Assembly (NCBI GenBank): GCA_003388505.1
Contig: QQVO01000069.1
Coordinates: 62,001 to 126,000 of the forward strand
Direction of reading: 5' to 3'
Source of the DNA: Planctomycetota bacterium
GTDB taxonomy: Bacteria > Planctomycetota > Planctomycetia > Planctomycetales > Planctomycetaceae
DNA length: 64,000 nt
A program made the position numbers and the translations under genes. Below the pieces are notes generated by a model. That model searched no databases, was not told where the DNA came from, and worked only from the letters and a program-made list of their open reading frames with translations. Numbering within the stretch: position 1 is the stretch's first letter; each line of letters starts with the position of its first letter. This document shows, piece by piece, positions 1-9,769 of this stretch.

Positions 1-58
1 AGGCAAGCCGGGGCCCCGGACGATTGTCGACACACCGCAGGTGGGGTCGGCGCGAAGG

Positions 59-1144
59 TCAAAATGAACTGTCGTCGAGCGCCTCCTGACCGTATTTCTC
101 GCCGCCGGAAGTGACGAGTTTGGCGAAGACGAGCGGGTCGATCGATTCGCTGAGCGACCGGCCGTGGCCGTCCAGGAAGAAGACATTCACCACGCTGGGG
201 TGGACGGAACTGGGACGGGGGCGGTAGCGGCGTTTTCGGTTGAGATCTGAGTTGATCGCGCTCGGGCCGAGGTCGAACGCATCGTGTGCGGGGAGTTGCA
301 GAGCTGTTTGCTGTGTGTCGCTTCCTATGCCGCCGTCCTCGGCGGTTGGGATCGCGGCGGTCGTCCCGTCGATCCGGACGGCGAAGCCGATGTCGTGCGG
401 GACACCGCTGATCCAGCTTCCTGCGTCGAGGTTTTCAGTGAGCAGAATGGTCGAAGAGACACCGTCGGGAATGCGATTGAGTGAGGTAGGAACGCCCTCG
501 TGGTCAAACAGGACAGCACCGGAGGCGCGCGAGAGCTGTTCGTCTTCGAAGGAGTCGGCTGCGAAGTCGCCGTTGTTCCAGTCGTAGGTGCCGGAGACCT
601 GGTGCCGGTAGGTCTGGCCGGGATCGTCCCAGATGTCGGCCGTCATGTAGCCCATGTTGACAACGAAGCTGAGCGCTCCGCCCTGTTCGTCCTTGTCTGA
701 ATCAGGGCAGGTATACACTCTGAGGTTGATGTTTGATGTGAGCGAGTGAAACGTGTCGGCATTATTGGGATCGCTGTTCGTGGCGGCGTCGACCGTTGTC
801 AGCCGATCGTAGAGACCCTGTTCCTCGAGATACGGCAGCAACTCGAAGGGCCACCCGGCGCGGTGCGGCGTGTTGCCGGGGTCGGCGTCGTTCTCCAGAT
901 CCGCCTGATGGAGCATCGGCAGATCGCCGTTGTTGGCGGTGGCGTAGGTCTGGAATGCGATCGCAACCCACCTCATGTTGTTGAGGCACTCCGCGCGCCG
1001 CGAGTTGACTCGGGTTCCATTCAGCCCGGGGAGGATCAGTGCCATCAGGAGAATCAGGACGACGATGGTGACGAGCACTTCCAAGAGCGTGAGGCCTGAT
1101 CGTTCGGTTGTGCGGTGGGAGCCGGCGGTCCGGTTGTGCAGCAT
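59..1144 (-). CDS. DUF1559-type protein with prepilin-like N-terminus
   Basis: The N-terminus carries a type II/IV pseudopilin methylation segment (RSGLTLLEVLVTIVVLILL), a single membrane helix after G-L-T-L-L-E. It is followed by a large extracytoplasmic domain and ends near SVVNVFFLDGHGRSLSESID, the F-x-D-G-H signature seen at the C-terminus of DUF1559 proteins. These are abundant in Planctomycetes; their biochemical role is unknown, and pseudopilin-like processing and surface location are inferences. I chose the ATG at 1144 because GAGGTG lies 6 bases upstream. An upstream ATG at 1171, with GAGGGG 10 bases before it, would add 9 residues and cannot be excluded. Length about 361 aa, usual for the family. 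Confidence 0.85.
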   Translation of the reverse strand: MLHNRTAGSHRTTERSGLTLLEVLVTIVVLILLMALILPGLNGTRVNSRRAECLNNMRWVAIAFQTYATANNGDLPMLHQADLENDADPGNTPHRAGWPFELLPYLEEQGLYDRLTTVDAATNSDPNNADTFHSLTSNINLRVYTCPDSDKDEQGGALSFVVNMGYMTADIWDDPGQTYRHQVSGTYDWNNGDFAADSFEDEQLSRASGAVLFDHEGVPTSLNRIPDGVSSTILLTENLDAGSWISGVPHDIGFAVRIDGTTAAIPTAEDGGIGSDTQQTALQLPAHDAFDLGPSAINSDLNRKRRYRPRPSSVHPSVVNVFFLDGHGRSLSESIDPLVFAKLVTSGGEKYGQEALDDSSF

Positions 1145-1285
1145 GGGCACACCTCGGTCTTTAGGGGACATGGAGTTTTTTCCCCTCTGTGAAACGGCAA
1201 GTCGGGGCGGTTGTTCACAGAGTTTTCGCCGCTACCATCAGGCGTTTCCGGCTACGGGCCTGCCACAGCGGATAGCGGTGACTCG

Positions 1286-2158
1286 ATGAGCAAGGCGGAC
1301 GAAACTCAATTGCGATCCAGCGACGACGAAGCTCACTTTCGGTTCGGAAAGAACTGGGCGAGATTTCTGGCGAGCCTGAATGACGAACGGATTCAGGGGG
1401 CCGAGGATTCGCTCCGGCGACTGCTCCGCCGGGACTTAAGCGGATGCCGCTTCCTGGACGCCGGCAGCGGGAGCGGCCTGTTCAGCCTGGCCGCACATCG
1501 GCTCGGGGCCGAGGTGATGTCATTCGACGTCGATGCCGATTCAGTCGCCTGCTCGCGCGAACTCAAGCAGCGGTACGCAAGCGACGCGGAGAACTGGAGC
1601 GTTCTGGACGGTTCGCTGCTCGACCGGATTTTCCTAGAATCGCTGGGGAAATTCGATGTGGTTTACTGTTGGGGCGTGGCGCATCACACCGGCAGCATGT
1701 GGACGGCGATCGAAAACCTTTCGTCGCTGGTGAATCCGGGCGGCTCGATCGTGCTCGCGATTTACAACGATCAATTCTATGTGTCGCGGGTGTGGCGAGC
1801 GGTGAAACGCATCTACCAGCGACTGCCTCAGTTCCTGCGCCCGCTGTACGTCGCTGCAATCGGATGCATTTCGTTCGCCAGGCGACTCACGACGACCCTG
1901 CTGGCAAGCCTGCTGCGTCTGCTGACGCTGCGCAACCCGCTCATTCCGTTTCTCAACTGGGCCGGCGAATCAAAGACGCGCGGAATGCACGCCTGGTACG
2001 ATCTCGTCGACTGGGTCGGCGGCTGGCCGTTTGAAGTCGCCCGTCCGGAAGAAGTCTTCCGCTTCCTCCGCGATCGCGGTTTCGTGCTTGACGAGCTGAC
2101 GACAAGCGGGGGTCATGGGTGTAATGAGTTCGTGTTCAGGCGCTCTGGGACCGAGTAG
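1286..2158 (+). CDS. Class I SAM-dependent methyltransferase
   Basis: A 290-aa protein with a Rossmann-fold methyltransferase core. Motif I is FLDAGSGSGLFSLAAHRLGA, the acidic end of strand 2 is MSFDVDAD, and motif IV-like FDVVYCWGVAHHT precedes the conserved NPGGSIVLAIYN segment. It transfers a methyl group from SAM; the acceptor cannot be told from sequence. The C-terminal third has hydrophobic and basic stretches (FLRPLYVAAIGCISFARRL), so membrane association is possible. The start at ATG 1286 (MSKADETQ) excludes an unlikely 25-residue extension. It stands alone between divergent and convergent neighbours. Confidence 0.85.
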   Translation: MSKADETQLRSSDDEAHFRFGKNWARFLASLNDERIQGAEDSLRRLLRRDLSGCRFLDAGSGSGLFSLAAHRLGAEVMSFDVDADSVACSRELKQRYASDAENWSVLDGSLLDRIFLESLGKFDVVYCWGVAHHTGSMWTAIENLSSLVNPGGSIVLAIYNDQFYVSRVWRAVKRIYQRLPQFLRPLYVAAIGCISFARRLTTTLLASLLRLLTLRNPLIPFLNWAGESKTRGMHAWYDLVDWVGGWPFEVARPEEVFRFLRDRGFVLDELTTSGGHGCNEFVFRRSGTE

Positions 2159-2256
2159 AAGCCTTGTGGGATTGAACGCTGCGTCTTCACTGTCCGGTGA
2201 ACTTGACCGTCATCCTCATACCCGCAGCAGGCAGTCTCTCAAAGTGAATCGCCAGC

Positions 2257-2670
2257 TCAAGACGATGCCACCTGCCTTTTCGGCTTTTTCTTTTTTGCCG
2301 TCGCCACTCCTTTCTTCCTGTCTCCACGACGACTCTTGCCACTTGGCTTTCCCTTTCTCGTCCCAGTCAACTTCGTCTTTGCACCCTCTTGAACCTCAAG
2401 GCCCAAAGCCTGCTCCAATAGAGAATGAAGACTCGACAAGACGCCGTCATCCTCATTGATGTTGGACCCGAGTAACATGATGCACGCTGCAGGAACATCC
2501 AATGCACGGGCAATATCATTGAGAGCAGAGAAGCTCGGCGTATTTCGGCCTTGCTCAATGTGTTGGATGGTGCTCATTCCAAGCCGCTCATTGAGTTCTG
2601 ACTGCGTGAGGCCCCGCATGACCCGTAGGCGGGCGATCGCCTGACCCACAAGCTTCTTTTCGATGTCCAT
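2257..2670 (-). CDS. XRE-family HTH transcriptional regulator with basic tail
   Basis: A 137-aa protein. Residues about 8-65 form a Cro/CI-type helix-turn-helix: AIARLRVMRGLTQSELNERLG then STIQHIEQGRNTPSFSALNDIARALDV. The last ~35 residues are very Lys/Arg rich (GTRKGKPSGKSRRGDRKKG...), perhaps an extra DNA contact. The ATG at 2670 has GGGGAG 8 bases upstream. A TTG at 2724, overlapping the stop of the upstream gene (2721-3107), is possible but lacks a ribosome site. Coding sequence is visibly lower in GC than the neighbours, suggesting a transferred two-gene unit with 2721-3107. Confidence 0.85.
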   Translation of the reverse strand: MDIEKKLVGQAIARLRVMRGLTQSELNERLGMSTIQHIEQGRNTPSFSALNDIARALDVPAACIMLLGSNINEDDGVLSSLHSLLEQALGLEVQEGAKTKLTGTRKGKPSGKSRRGDRKKGVATAKKKKPKRQVASS

Positions 2671-2720
2671 GTCATTTCTCCCCGGATCACTCCAACTTCC
2701 GTCAAAGACACTCCGCAGCT

Positions 2721-3107
2721 TCAAGGGAGTGAATTTTCATCACTGTCAGCATTCCACGCGTCCTCAAGAGAGTCGCCTTCTCGATCTGCGACGGCTTGGC
2801 GAACTCTCAGAATCTTCTGCAAGGCAATGTCGATAAAACGCAGAATGTCTTTCTGCACTCTTTCGATTCCATCTCTCTCAACTCTCCCTGTCAGTCCGGT
2901 TGAGATGTGCGCGGCACTGTTGAGGACTTTCACGTACTCGCGCACTTCCGAGGCAGTCAACTTCGGGTCCATTGACTCGCGCGTCACCTGCTCGCAAACT
3001 TCCTTCAATTGCTGCTGCACGCCTTGCAACTGCTGTTGCAGGTCATTGGACGCCACGGCAACCCTCGTCGCTGAAGATGTATGTATGATATACAGTACAT
3101 CTGGCAT
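2721..3107 (-). CDS. Hypothetical coiled-coil protein paired with XRE regulator
   Basis: A 128-aa protein I do not recognise. Residues ~20-45 (NDLQQQLQGVQQQLKEVCEQ) look like a Gln-rich coiled coil, followed by further helices (LTASEVREYVKVLNS, VQKDILRFIDIALQKILRVRQ) and an acidic C-terminus. It lies directly upstream of the XRE gene and both are probably cotranscribed. The ATG at 3107 has no ribosome site and the first codons coincide with an AT-rich, promoter-like stretch, so the true start may be further in. A regulator/partner pair of toxin-antitoxin or defence type is conceivable but there is no direct support. Confidence 0.6.
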   Translation of the reverse strand: MPDVLYIIHTSSATRVAVASNDLQQQLQGVQQQLKEVCEQVTRESMDPKLTASEVREYVKVLNSAAHISTGLTGRVERDGIERVQKDILRFIDIALQKILRVRQAVADREGDSLEDAWNADSDENSLP

Positions 3108-3225
3108 ACAGTCGTCGTCAAGGAGCGTTGGCGATGATCAGTTTCTTTCGAGAAGGACCGTCAAGATCCAGCGCGCAATCGGCGACTCTCCGCTGTCCTG
3201 TTGATCGTTCGCGGCAAGACGACGA

Positions 3226-4023
3226 CTACTGCCCGCCATCCCGGGGAATCGGCCAGACGCGGCCGGCGACCATCCCCCCGTCAACGTAAATCGTTTGGCC
3301 GGTGAGGAAGCCGGCGGCCGGGGACGCCAGGAAGACCGCCGTGCCGACCAGGTCTTCAGGCACGCCGAGCCGGCCCAGCGGCGTGTTGAACTCGCCCCAC
3401 CCTTTCATGGTCGGGTTGGACCACAGCTTCTGCGTGAGGTCGGTCAGGATGAAGCCCGGCGCCAGGCCGTTCACGCGGACGCCTTTGGGCCCCCATTCCA
3501 TCGCCATCGACCGGGTCATGCCGGTGAGGCCGCATTTGCTCATCGCATACGGGGCGACGTACTTGAGCGGTCCGTCGCTGTTCAGCGAATCGATGTTGAC
3601 GATCGAGCCGCTGCCCTGCGCCAGCATCTGCTTGCCGACGGCCTGCGCCATGAAGAACGCGCCGCGGAGGTTGATGTCGAGGATGAAGTCGTACTGCTCC
3701 TGCGTGAAATCCTCGGTCGGCTGCCGGATGTTGACCCCGGCGACGTTGAGCAGAGTGTCGATCCGTCCGTGCTCCGCTGCGATGTCTTCGACAACCGGAC
3801 CGATCCGGCCGGTGTCCGCCACGTCGCACACGCGCGCCTGAACTGGATGCGTTCCCGATGAGATCCCGGCAGCCGCTGCGTCCAGCGTTGATTGTTCGCG
3901 GCCGGTGATGATGACTTTCGCGCCGCAGTCTGCGAATCCCTTCGCGAGCGCTTTGCCGATCCCGCGGCTGCCGCCTGAGACCAGGACCACCTGATCGGCG
4001 ACGGAAAACAGAGAGTCAGTCAT
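3226..4023 (-). CDS. SDR-family NAD(P)-dependent oxidoreductase
   Basis: A 265-aa classical short-chain dehydrogenase. The dinucleotide-binding motif is VLVSGGSRGIGKALAKGF (SGGxxGIG rather than TGxxxGIG), NVAG follows, and the active site shows S in IVNIDSLNS and Y-x-x-x-K in PYAMSK. The C-terminal PGFILTD and a final VDGGMV are typical of the gluconate 5-dehydrogenase/3-oxoacyl-ACP reductase-like subgroup; substrate unknown. MTDSL at 4023 is preferred, with AGGAG 12 bases upstream; ATG 4035 is directly against that AGGAG. The in-frame open region further upstream (to 4377) is not family-like. Confidence 0.9.
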   Translation of the reverse strand: MTDSLFSVADQVVLVSGGSRGIGKALAKGFADCGAKVIITGREQSTLDAAAAGISSGTHPVQARVCDVADTGRIGPVVEDIAAEHGRIDTLLNVAGVNIRQPTEDFTQEQYDFILDINLRGAFFMAQAVGKQMLAQGSGSIVNIDSLNSDGPLKYVAPYAMSKCGLTGMTRSMAMEWGPKGVRVNGLAPGFILTDLTQKLWSNPTMKGWGEFNTPLGRLGVPEDLVGTAVFLASPAAGFLTGQTIYVDGGMVAGRVWPIPRDGGQ

Positions 4024-4333
4024 GTTGTTCGTCATCTCCTGCAGGGAATTCAGAAAAAAACGAGGATCGCGCCCCATCCTATCGATCCGGACGGTCTGAC
4101 GGGACTCTCGCCCGGAAACGCCTTCATCCGTAACGATCGCCAATTCGCCCGTCGGCAATACGAACCGAAGAGCCGTCATCTCCGACATCCTCGATTTGTG
4201 CGACGGCGATGTGCGAGAGATGAGCGATTCCACGCACGCGATCTGTATTTCGGGACTGCCGGTGCCGATCGGTACTTCTGCCGTGTCGGCTTTGCGCCGA
4301 GATTTCGCAACGATCGTTCGAGGAGCTTCCCTG
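4024..4333. other. Intergenic region between divergent genes
   Basis: A 310-base spacer between the SDR and the small secreted protein, which must contain both promoters. I recognise no clear -35/-10 pair, operator or repeat. Open frames here are shadows without ribosome sites. Confidence 0.4.
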
Positions 4334-4657
4334 ATGCGACATTTGACCCTGGCCGCTGCCGCTTTCGCCGCCTTCACCGTCTCACACGCCGCTGCAACGG
4401 CCGCCGAGCCGACTCCCGCGCCGTCCGCCCAGCTTCAGATCCAGCCGCAGACGCCGGTCCGAACCGCCCAGGCGCCGCAGACGCAAACCACTCAGACTCA
4501 GACACAGTCGAATCAGCAGAACAACTACAATCAGAACCGCCAGCGGTATTATTACCGTCAGCCCCAGCAACAGCAGAACCAAGGCTTCTTCGGTCGCTTG
4601 ATGGACCTGGAACGTCGCAAGAACGCCGCGATCCTCCGCTTCTTCGGCATCCGCTAG
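4334..4657 (+). CDS. Small secreted Gln/Asn/Thr-rich protein
   Basis: A 107-aa protein with a Sec signal peptide (MRHLTLAAAAFAAFTVSHAAATAAE), then a low-complexity region of Gln, Thr, Pro and Asn (TQTTQTQTQSNQQNNYNQNR) with a YYYRQPQQQQNQ run. It ends in a short charged helix, FFGRLMDLERRKNAAILRFFGIR. The ATG at 4334 has AGGAG 8 bases upstream, which overrides a longer frame starting at 4196. The low-complexity part suggests a flexible linker or surface-adhesive segment; function unknown. A dispersed repeat begins at its stop codon. Confidence 0.7.
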   Translation: MRHLTLAAAAFAAFTVSHAAATAAEPTPAPSAQLQIQPQTPVRTAQAPQTQTTQTQTQSNQQNNYNQNRQRYYYRQPQQQQNQGFFGRLMDLERRKNAAILRFFGIR

Positions 4658-4755
4658 AGCAAATTGCTCTATCATGTGTCCGCGTCGAGCGGTGTTTGGA
4701 CTGTCGAGGACGAGAATCCGCGAGACAGATCGCCAACACTGATTTGCAAAGCGCT
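4655..4755 (+). repeat. Dispersed repeat family R1, copy 1
   Basis: This 101-base non-coding segment is nearly identical, without gaps, to 19059-19159 on the same strand; I count about a dozen mismatches. It opens with the palindrome AGAGCAAATTGCTCT and contains TGTCCGCGTCGAGCGGTGTT. It starts inside the stop codon of the upstream gene. Confidence 0.85.
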
Positions 4756-4811
4756 ATAAGGGCGACCCGGTTGGGCCGCTGCTTCCGTGTCTGCGCGATG
4801 AATAATCCAGG

Positions 4812-6224
4812 TTAGCGCAGGTCGTATTCCTTCATCTTGCGATAGAGCGTCCTCTCGCCGATGCCGAGCATGGTGGCCGCTTCCTTGCGATTACCTTCAG
4901 TCATTTCCAGTGCGCGGGCGATGTAGTACTTCTCCACTTCGACGAGCGGTTGCCCCGCCAGACCGTCCGCCCCTCCCGCCGGCGCGAGGCCGTCATCCGA
5001 GGCATCGGCGACAAGAGGAGCGATTTCCGCCGGCAGGTCGTCGACGTCGAGCAGGCCGTCGGTGTCGAGCATCAGCATGCCCTCGACGACGTTTCGCAAT
5101 TGCCGGATGTTCCCGGGCCAGTCGTACTCCGCCAGACCGATGCGCGCGCCGCGCGAAAAACCCTGGATCTGCTTGCCGGAGCGCTCACAGAGTTCCTTTA
5201 GAAAGTGATCCGTCAGGAGCGGGATGTCCTGCTTTCGTTCGCGCAGCGGCGGAAGTTCGATCGTGACGACGCTCAGCCGGTAATAGAGATCGCTGCGAAA
5301 CTCGCCCCGCTCCATCATCGCCTTGAGGTTTGCATTCGTTGCCGCCACCAGGCGCACGTTGACCGATCTCTCTTCGTTGCTGCCCAGCCGAGTGATCTTG
5401 CGGTCTTCGAGAACGCGGAGCAGCTTGATCTGCGTGTCCATCGGCATTTCGCCGACTTCGTCGAGGAACAGCGTCCCCCCGTTGGCGTACTCAAAAACGC
5501 CGATACGCCGCGCCGCCGCGCCGGTAAACGCGCCCTGCTCGTGCCCGAACAGTTCGCTCTCCAGAATGCTCTCCGGCAGCGCCGAGATGTTGAGCGGACG
5601 GAACGGCTTGTTCTTGCGCGGACTGTTCTGGTGCAGCGCGCGGGCGACAAGTTCCTTTCCCGTCCCGCTCTCGCCGAGGATCAGCACCGTCGTTTCGGTG
5701 GGGGCGAGATTCCGCAACTGCTCGATGACTTTGTGCATTGCCGGGCTGTTGCCGATCACGCCTTCAAAGCCGAACCTCTCGTCGAGCCGCCTCGACAGTG
5801 CGATGTTCCGCCGCAGCAACCGCACGCGCGAGGACGCTTTTTCGACCGCCGTACGAAGTTCGCGGATGTCGAGCGGCTTGGTCAGGTAGGTGTAGGCGCC
5901 CCCCTGCATTGCGGTCACCGCCGAGTGCACGGAACTGTGCCCTGTCAGAACGATGACTTCGGCGTCGGGAAGTTCCTCTTTCGCCTTACGGAGCACCGTC
6001 AGGCCGTCGACGTCGTCCATGCGGAGGTCGGTAATGACGACGTCGTAATTTTCACTTTCAATCAACTCGACTCCGCGCCGGCCGGTCGCGGCGATGGTGC
6101 ATTCGCAGTTGACCCGGGTCAGGCTTTCCGCGACGGCGTGCGCGTGCGCCTCGTCATCGTCGACGATCAGCACACTGATCCCGATGGCGGACAGATCAGA
6201 ATCTTCAGACGTCAGTTCGCTCAC
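4812..6224 (-). CDS. NtrC-family sigma-54-dependent response regulator
   Basis: A 470-aa activator with three domains. The receiver (residues ~15-130) has acidic pocket VDDDE, phosphoacceptor Asp66 (VVITDLRM), Thr in VLTGHSS and Lys in TKPLD. The AAA+ domain (~155-385) has Walker A GESGTGK (184-190), the sigma-54-contacting GAFTGA loop (231-236) and Walker B TLFLDEVG. The C-terminal Fis-type HTH (433-470) reads [20 protein letters not shown]. It should activate sigma-54 promoters on phosphorylation; no histidine kinase is adjacent. The start is GTG at 6224 with no strong ribosome site. Confidence 0.95.
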   Translation of the reverse strand: MSELTSEDSDLSAIGISVLIVDDDEAHAHAVAESLTRVNCECTIAATGRRGVELIESENYDVVITDLRMDDVDGLTVLRKAKEELPDAEVIVLTGHSSVHSAVTAMQGGAYTYLTKPLDIRELRTAVEKASSRVRLLRRNIALSRRLDERFGFEGVIGNSPAMHKVIEQLRNLAPTETTVLILGESGTGKELVARALHQNSPRKNKPFRPLNISALPESILESELFGHEQGAFTGAAARRIGVFEYANGGTLFLDEVGEMPMDTQIKLLRVLEDRKITRLGSNEERSVNVRLVAATNANLKAMMERGEFRSDLYYRLSVVTIELPPLRERKQDIPLLTDHFLKELCERSGKQIQGFSRGARIGLAEYDWPGNIRQLRNVVEGMLMLDTDGLLDVDDLPAEIAPLVADASDDGLAPAGGADGLAGQPLVEVEKYYIARALEMTEGNRKEAATMLGIGERTLYRKMKEYDLR

Positions 6225-6347
6225 GAACGCTGGAGTCCCAGACAGAAACCGAGATGGAGGCGCGACTCGCCGCCCGCCGCTTGCACCCGCCGTTCAACCG
6301 GCGGGAGAGTCAGGGTGGCGGTCCAATTCGCCGACTGCAAGCGAACG

Positions 6348-8135
6348 TCAGGAAAAATCGCCCGGATTGCCGAACAGACCTCCCTGCACGTCGCCGCCGA
6401 TGCCTCCCTTGAGCGGGCCGCTTCGTTTCCGCTCCGGCGGGGGGGCCTCCGCTTCTTCGGGCGCGGCTTCCTCCGGCGGAGCTTTCAGCGCTTTGACCGA
6501 GAGGGAAATGCGTTTGCGGCCGGAATCAATCTCCAGCACCTGCACGTCGGTCCGCTGGCCGACGCTGAGGACGTCGGTCACCCGGCCGACCCGTTTGAAG
6601 TCGAGTTCACTGATGTGCACCAGGCCCTCGACGCCCGGTTCCAGTTCAACGAATGCGCCGAATTGTTCCGTCCGGGTCACCTTGCCCGTCACGGTCGAGC
6701 CCTTGGGAAACTTCGTTTCGACGTTCGACCAGGGATTGCCGCTCAATTGGCGCATTCCCAGGCTGATTTTCTTTTTGTCAGAGTCGACCGTGAGGACTTT
6801 CACCTCAACGGTCTGACCTTCCGAAATCACTTCGGACGGATGGTTGATGCGGGCCCAACTGATCTGCCCGATGTGCAGGAACCCGTCGATGCCTCCCAGA
6901 TCGACGAACGCGCCATAATCCTTGATTGTCTTGACGCGCCCCGTCCGGGTCTGGTTGGGAGCGAGTTCCTCCAGCATCTGCTTCTCGGACGCCTCTCGCT
7001 CTTCCTGCAGCAGCGCCCGGCGGCTGAGCACCAGCCGCCGGCGTTTCGGATTGACCTCAATGATTCTGGCGTTGAACTTTTGTCCGACAAACGCGGAGAG
7101 ATCTTCGACGAAGAACAGATCGACCTGGCTGGCCGGCATGAATCCGCGGATCGATCCGACTCCGACGTCGAGCCCCCCCTTGTTCGTGCCGTTGACCGTG
7201 CACTCGACCGACTGGCCCGCGATCAGTGCGTCCCAATCACCCGAGACGCGGGCCGCCCCGCGCGGCAGGTTGCAGACGATCAGCCCTTCCTCCTCGTCCA
7301 CCTTGTTGACGACGACCTCGATCGACTTTCCGACCTCCGGCGGCTTCTTGTCCCCGAACTGGCGTCGCGAGACGATTCCGGAAAGGCGAAGTCCGAAATC
7401 CAGAAAGACGTCGTCGTCGCGCACCGAGTGGATCCTCCCCTTCAGTCTGGCGCCTTCGCCCAGGCTGTCGACGTCGGTCGCCGCCGGAGGCGCGCCCTCT
7501 TCAGCCGCGTCGGGAACGGAGACCTCGGGTTGGCCGACCTCTCCACTCGCGAGCGCCTCGGCAATCTCCGCTTCCATCTGAGCGTCCAGATTCTCGTCGC
7601 CGGGAATCTCCACAGCCGGGGCGGCGCTCGTCGGCGTCGTCGCTTCAGCAGCGGGTTGCTCAGCCTCCGGTTCGGGTTCTTCCGTCGCTGATGACTCGTC
7701 GGTTGCGGTCGACTCGGGCTCTGTTGGAGCCGGTTCGCTGCTTGAGGGCGCGGCTTCGGGCCGATCAACCGCAGTCTTCGACTGGGCTTCTCCGGCCGGC
7801 TGAGGGGTGGTGGACGAAATCGACGGCACGGCGACGGCGGAGTTCGGATCGACCTTGGGGTTCAACCGGACGCGAGGCCGGGACGACGGAGCCTCCGGTT
7901 GGGAATCTGCCCTGTCTGCTGTTGCTGCTTCACTCTGCTCAGCGCCGCCGCCGTCCGCTGTTCCGCCTTGCGTTTCGTCTTCCCGGACTTCTGCGGCGGT
8001 GGACGCGCTCTCCGACGAGTCGGCCGGCGCTTCATCGACGGCCGGCTCCTCAGCAGTCAGGTTCGCATTGTCCGGTGCGTCGGCGCCAACGTCGGGAGCG
8101 CGCGGTTCAGCTTGTTCAGTCGGTTGCGAAGTCAT
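6348..8135 (-). CDS. S1-domain RNA-binding protein with long acidic N-terminal extension
   Basis: A 595-aa protein. The first ~240 residues are low complexity, rich in Glu, Ala, Pro, Ser and Thr, and probably disordered. Four S1 repeats follow, beginning near [60 protein letters not shown] and [20 protein letters not shown]; the last two are canonical ([17 protein letters not shown]). A short basic/glycine tail ends it. It resembles ribosomal protein S1 but replaces the ribosome-binding N-terminal S1 copies with the acidic arm. MTSQPTEQ at 8135 is the best start, although without a clear ribosome site. Role: mRNA binding or translation initiation by analogy. Confidence 0.85.
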   Translation of the reverse strand: MTSQPTEQAEPRAPDVGADAPDNANLTAEEPAVDEAPADSSESASTAAEVREDETQGGTADGGGAEQSEAATADRADSQPEAPSSRPRVRLNPKVDPNSAVAVPSISSTTPQPAGEAQSKTAVDRPEAAPSSSEPAPTEPESTATDESSATEEPEPEAEQPAAEATTPTSAAPAVEIPGDENLDAQMEAEIAEALASGEVGQPEVSVPDAAEEGAPPAATDVDSLGEGARLKGRIHSVRDDDVFLDFGLRLSGIVSRRQFGDKKPPEVGKSIEVVVNKVDEEEGLIVCNLPRGAARVSGDWDALIAGQSVECTVNGTNKGGLDVGVGSIRGFMPASQVDLFFVEDLSAFVGQKFNARIIEVNPKRRRLVLSRRALLQEEREASEKQMLEELAPNQTRTGRVKTIKDYGAFVDLGGIDGFLHIGQISWARINHPSEVISEGQTVEVKVLTVDSDKKKISLGMRQLSGNPWSNVETKFPKGSTVTGKVTRTEQFGAFVELEPGVEGLVHISELDFKRVGRVTDVLSVGQRTDVQVLEIDSGRKRISLSVKALKAPPEEAAPEEAEAPPPERKRSGPLKGGIGGDVQGGLFGNPGDFS

Positions 8136-8281
8136 GAGATCGCCGGAGAGGACAGACAGGGAGCATATGTTTCGCGTTCCCGAGGGCCGGCGGGATTGTA
8201 ACATTCCACGGAAATCGTCGGAAACGGAAAGTGGTTTAATTTCCATGAAATCGCACATTACGCAGTGATGCACCTCGCGCG

Positions 8282-8698
8282 TCAACTCCCCGGCGCGCCG
8301 AACAGAACGTCGCGCGTCAATTGCTGCACAGCGCCGGTGCGGTCCACGCAGGCCAGAACGACACGGGCCCGAGCCAGAAGTTCGTCGCCGCGCCGCAGTT
8401 CGTAGTCGTGTTCCAGTTTGGCGGGAGTGACGTTGGCGATCCTCGTCGTCAGCGTCAGCAGATCGTCGAACTTCGCGGGCCGTTTGAATTCGCACTGCAG
8501 TTTGAGCACCACGACGAACAGGCCGCGCGATTCCATCTCGCGATAGTCGCCCCCCTGCGCCCGGAAAAGTTCCATGCGGCCCATCTCGAAATAGCTGAGG
8601 TATCGCGAATGATGGAGCAGGCCCATCGGATCCGACTCGCTGTAGCGGACGCGAATCCGGATCTCATGGGAATCGGGATCGGGCAGCGGCGAATTCAC
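8282..8698 (-). CDS. YbgC/4-hydroxybenzoyl-CoA-type acyl-CoA thioesterase
   Basis: A 138-aa single hot-dog fold protein. The signature [30 protein letters not shown] matches the YbgC family, where the Asp of the Y-x-E-x-D-x-x-G motif is catalytic. It hydrolyses acyl-CoA or acyl-ACP thioesters; the exact substrate is unknown. Its GTG start at 8698 lies 9 bases after the stop of transaldolase, so the two are probably cotranscribed, with GAAAGG upstream across the transaldolase stop. Confidence 0.9.
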   Translation of the reverse strand: MNSPLPDPDSHEIRIRVRYSESDPMGLLHHSRYLSYFEMGRMELFRAQGGDYREMESRGLFVVVLKLQCEFKRPAKFDDLLTLTTRIANVTPAKLEHDYELRRGDELLARARVVLACVDRTGAVQQLTRDVLFGAPGS

Positions 8699-8707
8699 GA
8701 TGCGCTG

Positions 8708-9769
8708 TTAACCTTTCCCGGCCAGCGCGGCGTGCTTGTCGGCGATCAACGACTGGAGCGCCGCCTGAGGGTCGGCGAATTTCTTCAGACCTTCTTCCAT
8801 CAGCACCGCCTCCATCCGCTCGAAGTCGACCTTGGCGTCGATCTCCGCCAACACATTTTCGGGCGGCATCTCTTCGACGCGGGAGGTGAATGACTTGCCC
8901 TCCATTTTCTGGATCGCCGCGTTGGTGTCGGGCGGGTTGGTCTGAATGTCGGAGCCGGCCAGGGCTGCCACGTACTTGTCCGGAGGATCATTCTTGTTCT
9001 TGACGCCCGTGCTGGCGAAGATGATTTCCTGCTTCAGTGGCAGGTCTTTGTCCTGCCACCAGTCGCGGTTCTCCCGCCAGATCCGCTTGGCGTTGACGAT
9101 GCCGACCTGGCCCTGCGCCTCGGCGGAAAGTTCCGGCACGTCCCGCGCCGTGTACACGTCGATGCGGCTGATGAAAATGCTGTACACCGATTTCAGAGTG
9201 CGGACGTCGTCTCTCCGTTGTGCGCCGCGCCACACCGCGTCTCGCGCTGCCCGGTACTGGCGTTCACTGAAAATGAGTGTGATGTTGGGCGTGACGCCTG
9301 CGGCGACGATCTCCTCGAGCGCGTCGAGTCCTCCCGGCGTGGCCGGCACCTTGATCATGCGGTTCTGGTGACCTTCCGACCACGTTTGCGCCAGTTCGAT
9401 GTAACGCGCGGTGCGTTCCGCGGTCGACAGCGGGCAGTCGGCCGCTTCGAGGAGGGGGTCGAGTTCGAAGCTGACATACCCGTCGTCGCCGGACGTCTCT
9501 TTCCAGACCGGCAGGAACACCTCTTGCGCGGCTTTCACAAGCTGGTCGGTCATCCGCCAGGCGACCTGCTCGTCGGCGAGGCCTTCTTCGAGTAACGCTG
9601 ACAACTGTTCGTCGAAGCGGCCTGTCTTGATCAGGTCGGAGATAATGACGGGGTTGGACGTGGCACCGGTGGCGCCGATCTCGCGATTTTCCCGCACGGC
9701 GTCCGGATCGACGCTGTCGAGCCAGAGTTTCGTGCCTGTGGCGACCAGTGATTCAAGCGGAGTCTGCAT
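8708..9769 (-). CDS. tal: Transaldolase
   Basis: A 353-aa TalB/TAL-type protein. The N-terminal signature [16 protein letters not shown] and GATSNPVI are followed by the Schiff-base Lys140 in [10 protein letters not shown], and by [19 protein letters not shown] and ASTGVKNKN segments characteristic of the family. It moves dihydroxyacetone units between sugar phosphates in the non-oxidative pentose-phosphate pathway. The ATG at 9769 has AGGGA about 8 bases upstream. It is the first gene of a likely two-gene operon with the thioesterase. zwf of the oxidative branch lies at 42.9 kb, not adjacent. Confidence 0.95.
   Translation of the reverse strand: MQTPLESLVATGTKLWLDSVDPDAVRENREIGATGATSNPVIISDLIKTGRFDEQLSALLEEGLADEQVAWRMTDQLVKAAQEVFLPVWKETSGDDGYVSFELDPLLEAADCPLSTAERTARYIELAQTWSEGHQNRMIKVPATPGGLDALEEIVAAGVTPNITLIFSERQYRAARDAVWRGAQRRDDVRTLKSVYSIFISRIDVYTARDVPELSAEAQGQVGIVNAKRIWRENRDWWQDKDLPLKQEIIFASTGVKNKNDPPDKYVAALAGSDIQTNPPDTNAAIQKMEGKSFTSRVEEMPPENVLAEIDAKVDFERMEAVLMEEGLKKFADPQAALQSLIADKHAALAGKG

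Noticed and set aside
3080-3107. LexA-like box in the AT-rich start of the coiled-coil gene
   Set aside because: Only one half (ATATACAGTA) resembles the E. coli SOS box; the other half does not form CTGT-N8-ACAG.
2827-3204. Cys-rich 125-aa plus-strand open frame
   Set aside because: It is the antisense shadow of 2721-3107; the cysteines come from the Gln-rich coiled-coil codons on the other strand.
5205-7691. 828-aa plus-strand open frame
   Set aside because: Antisense to the NtrC-type and S1-domain genes, both of which have strong motifs; long shadows are normal at this GC content.
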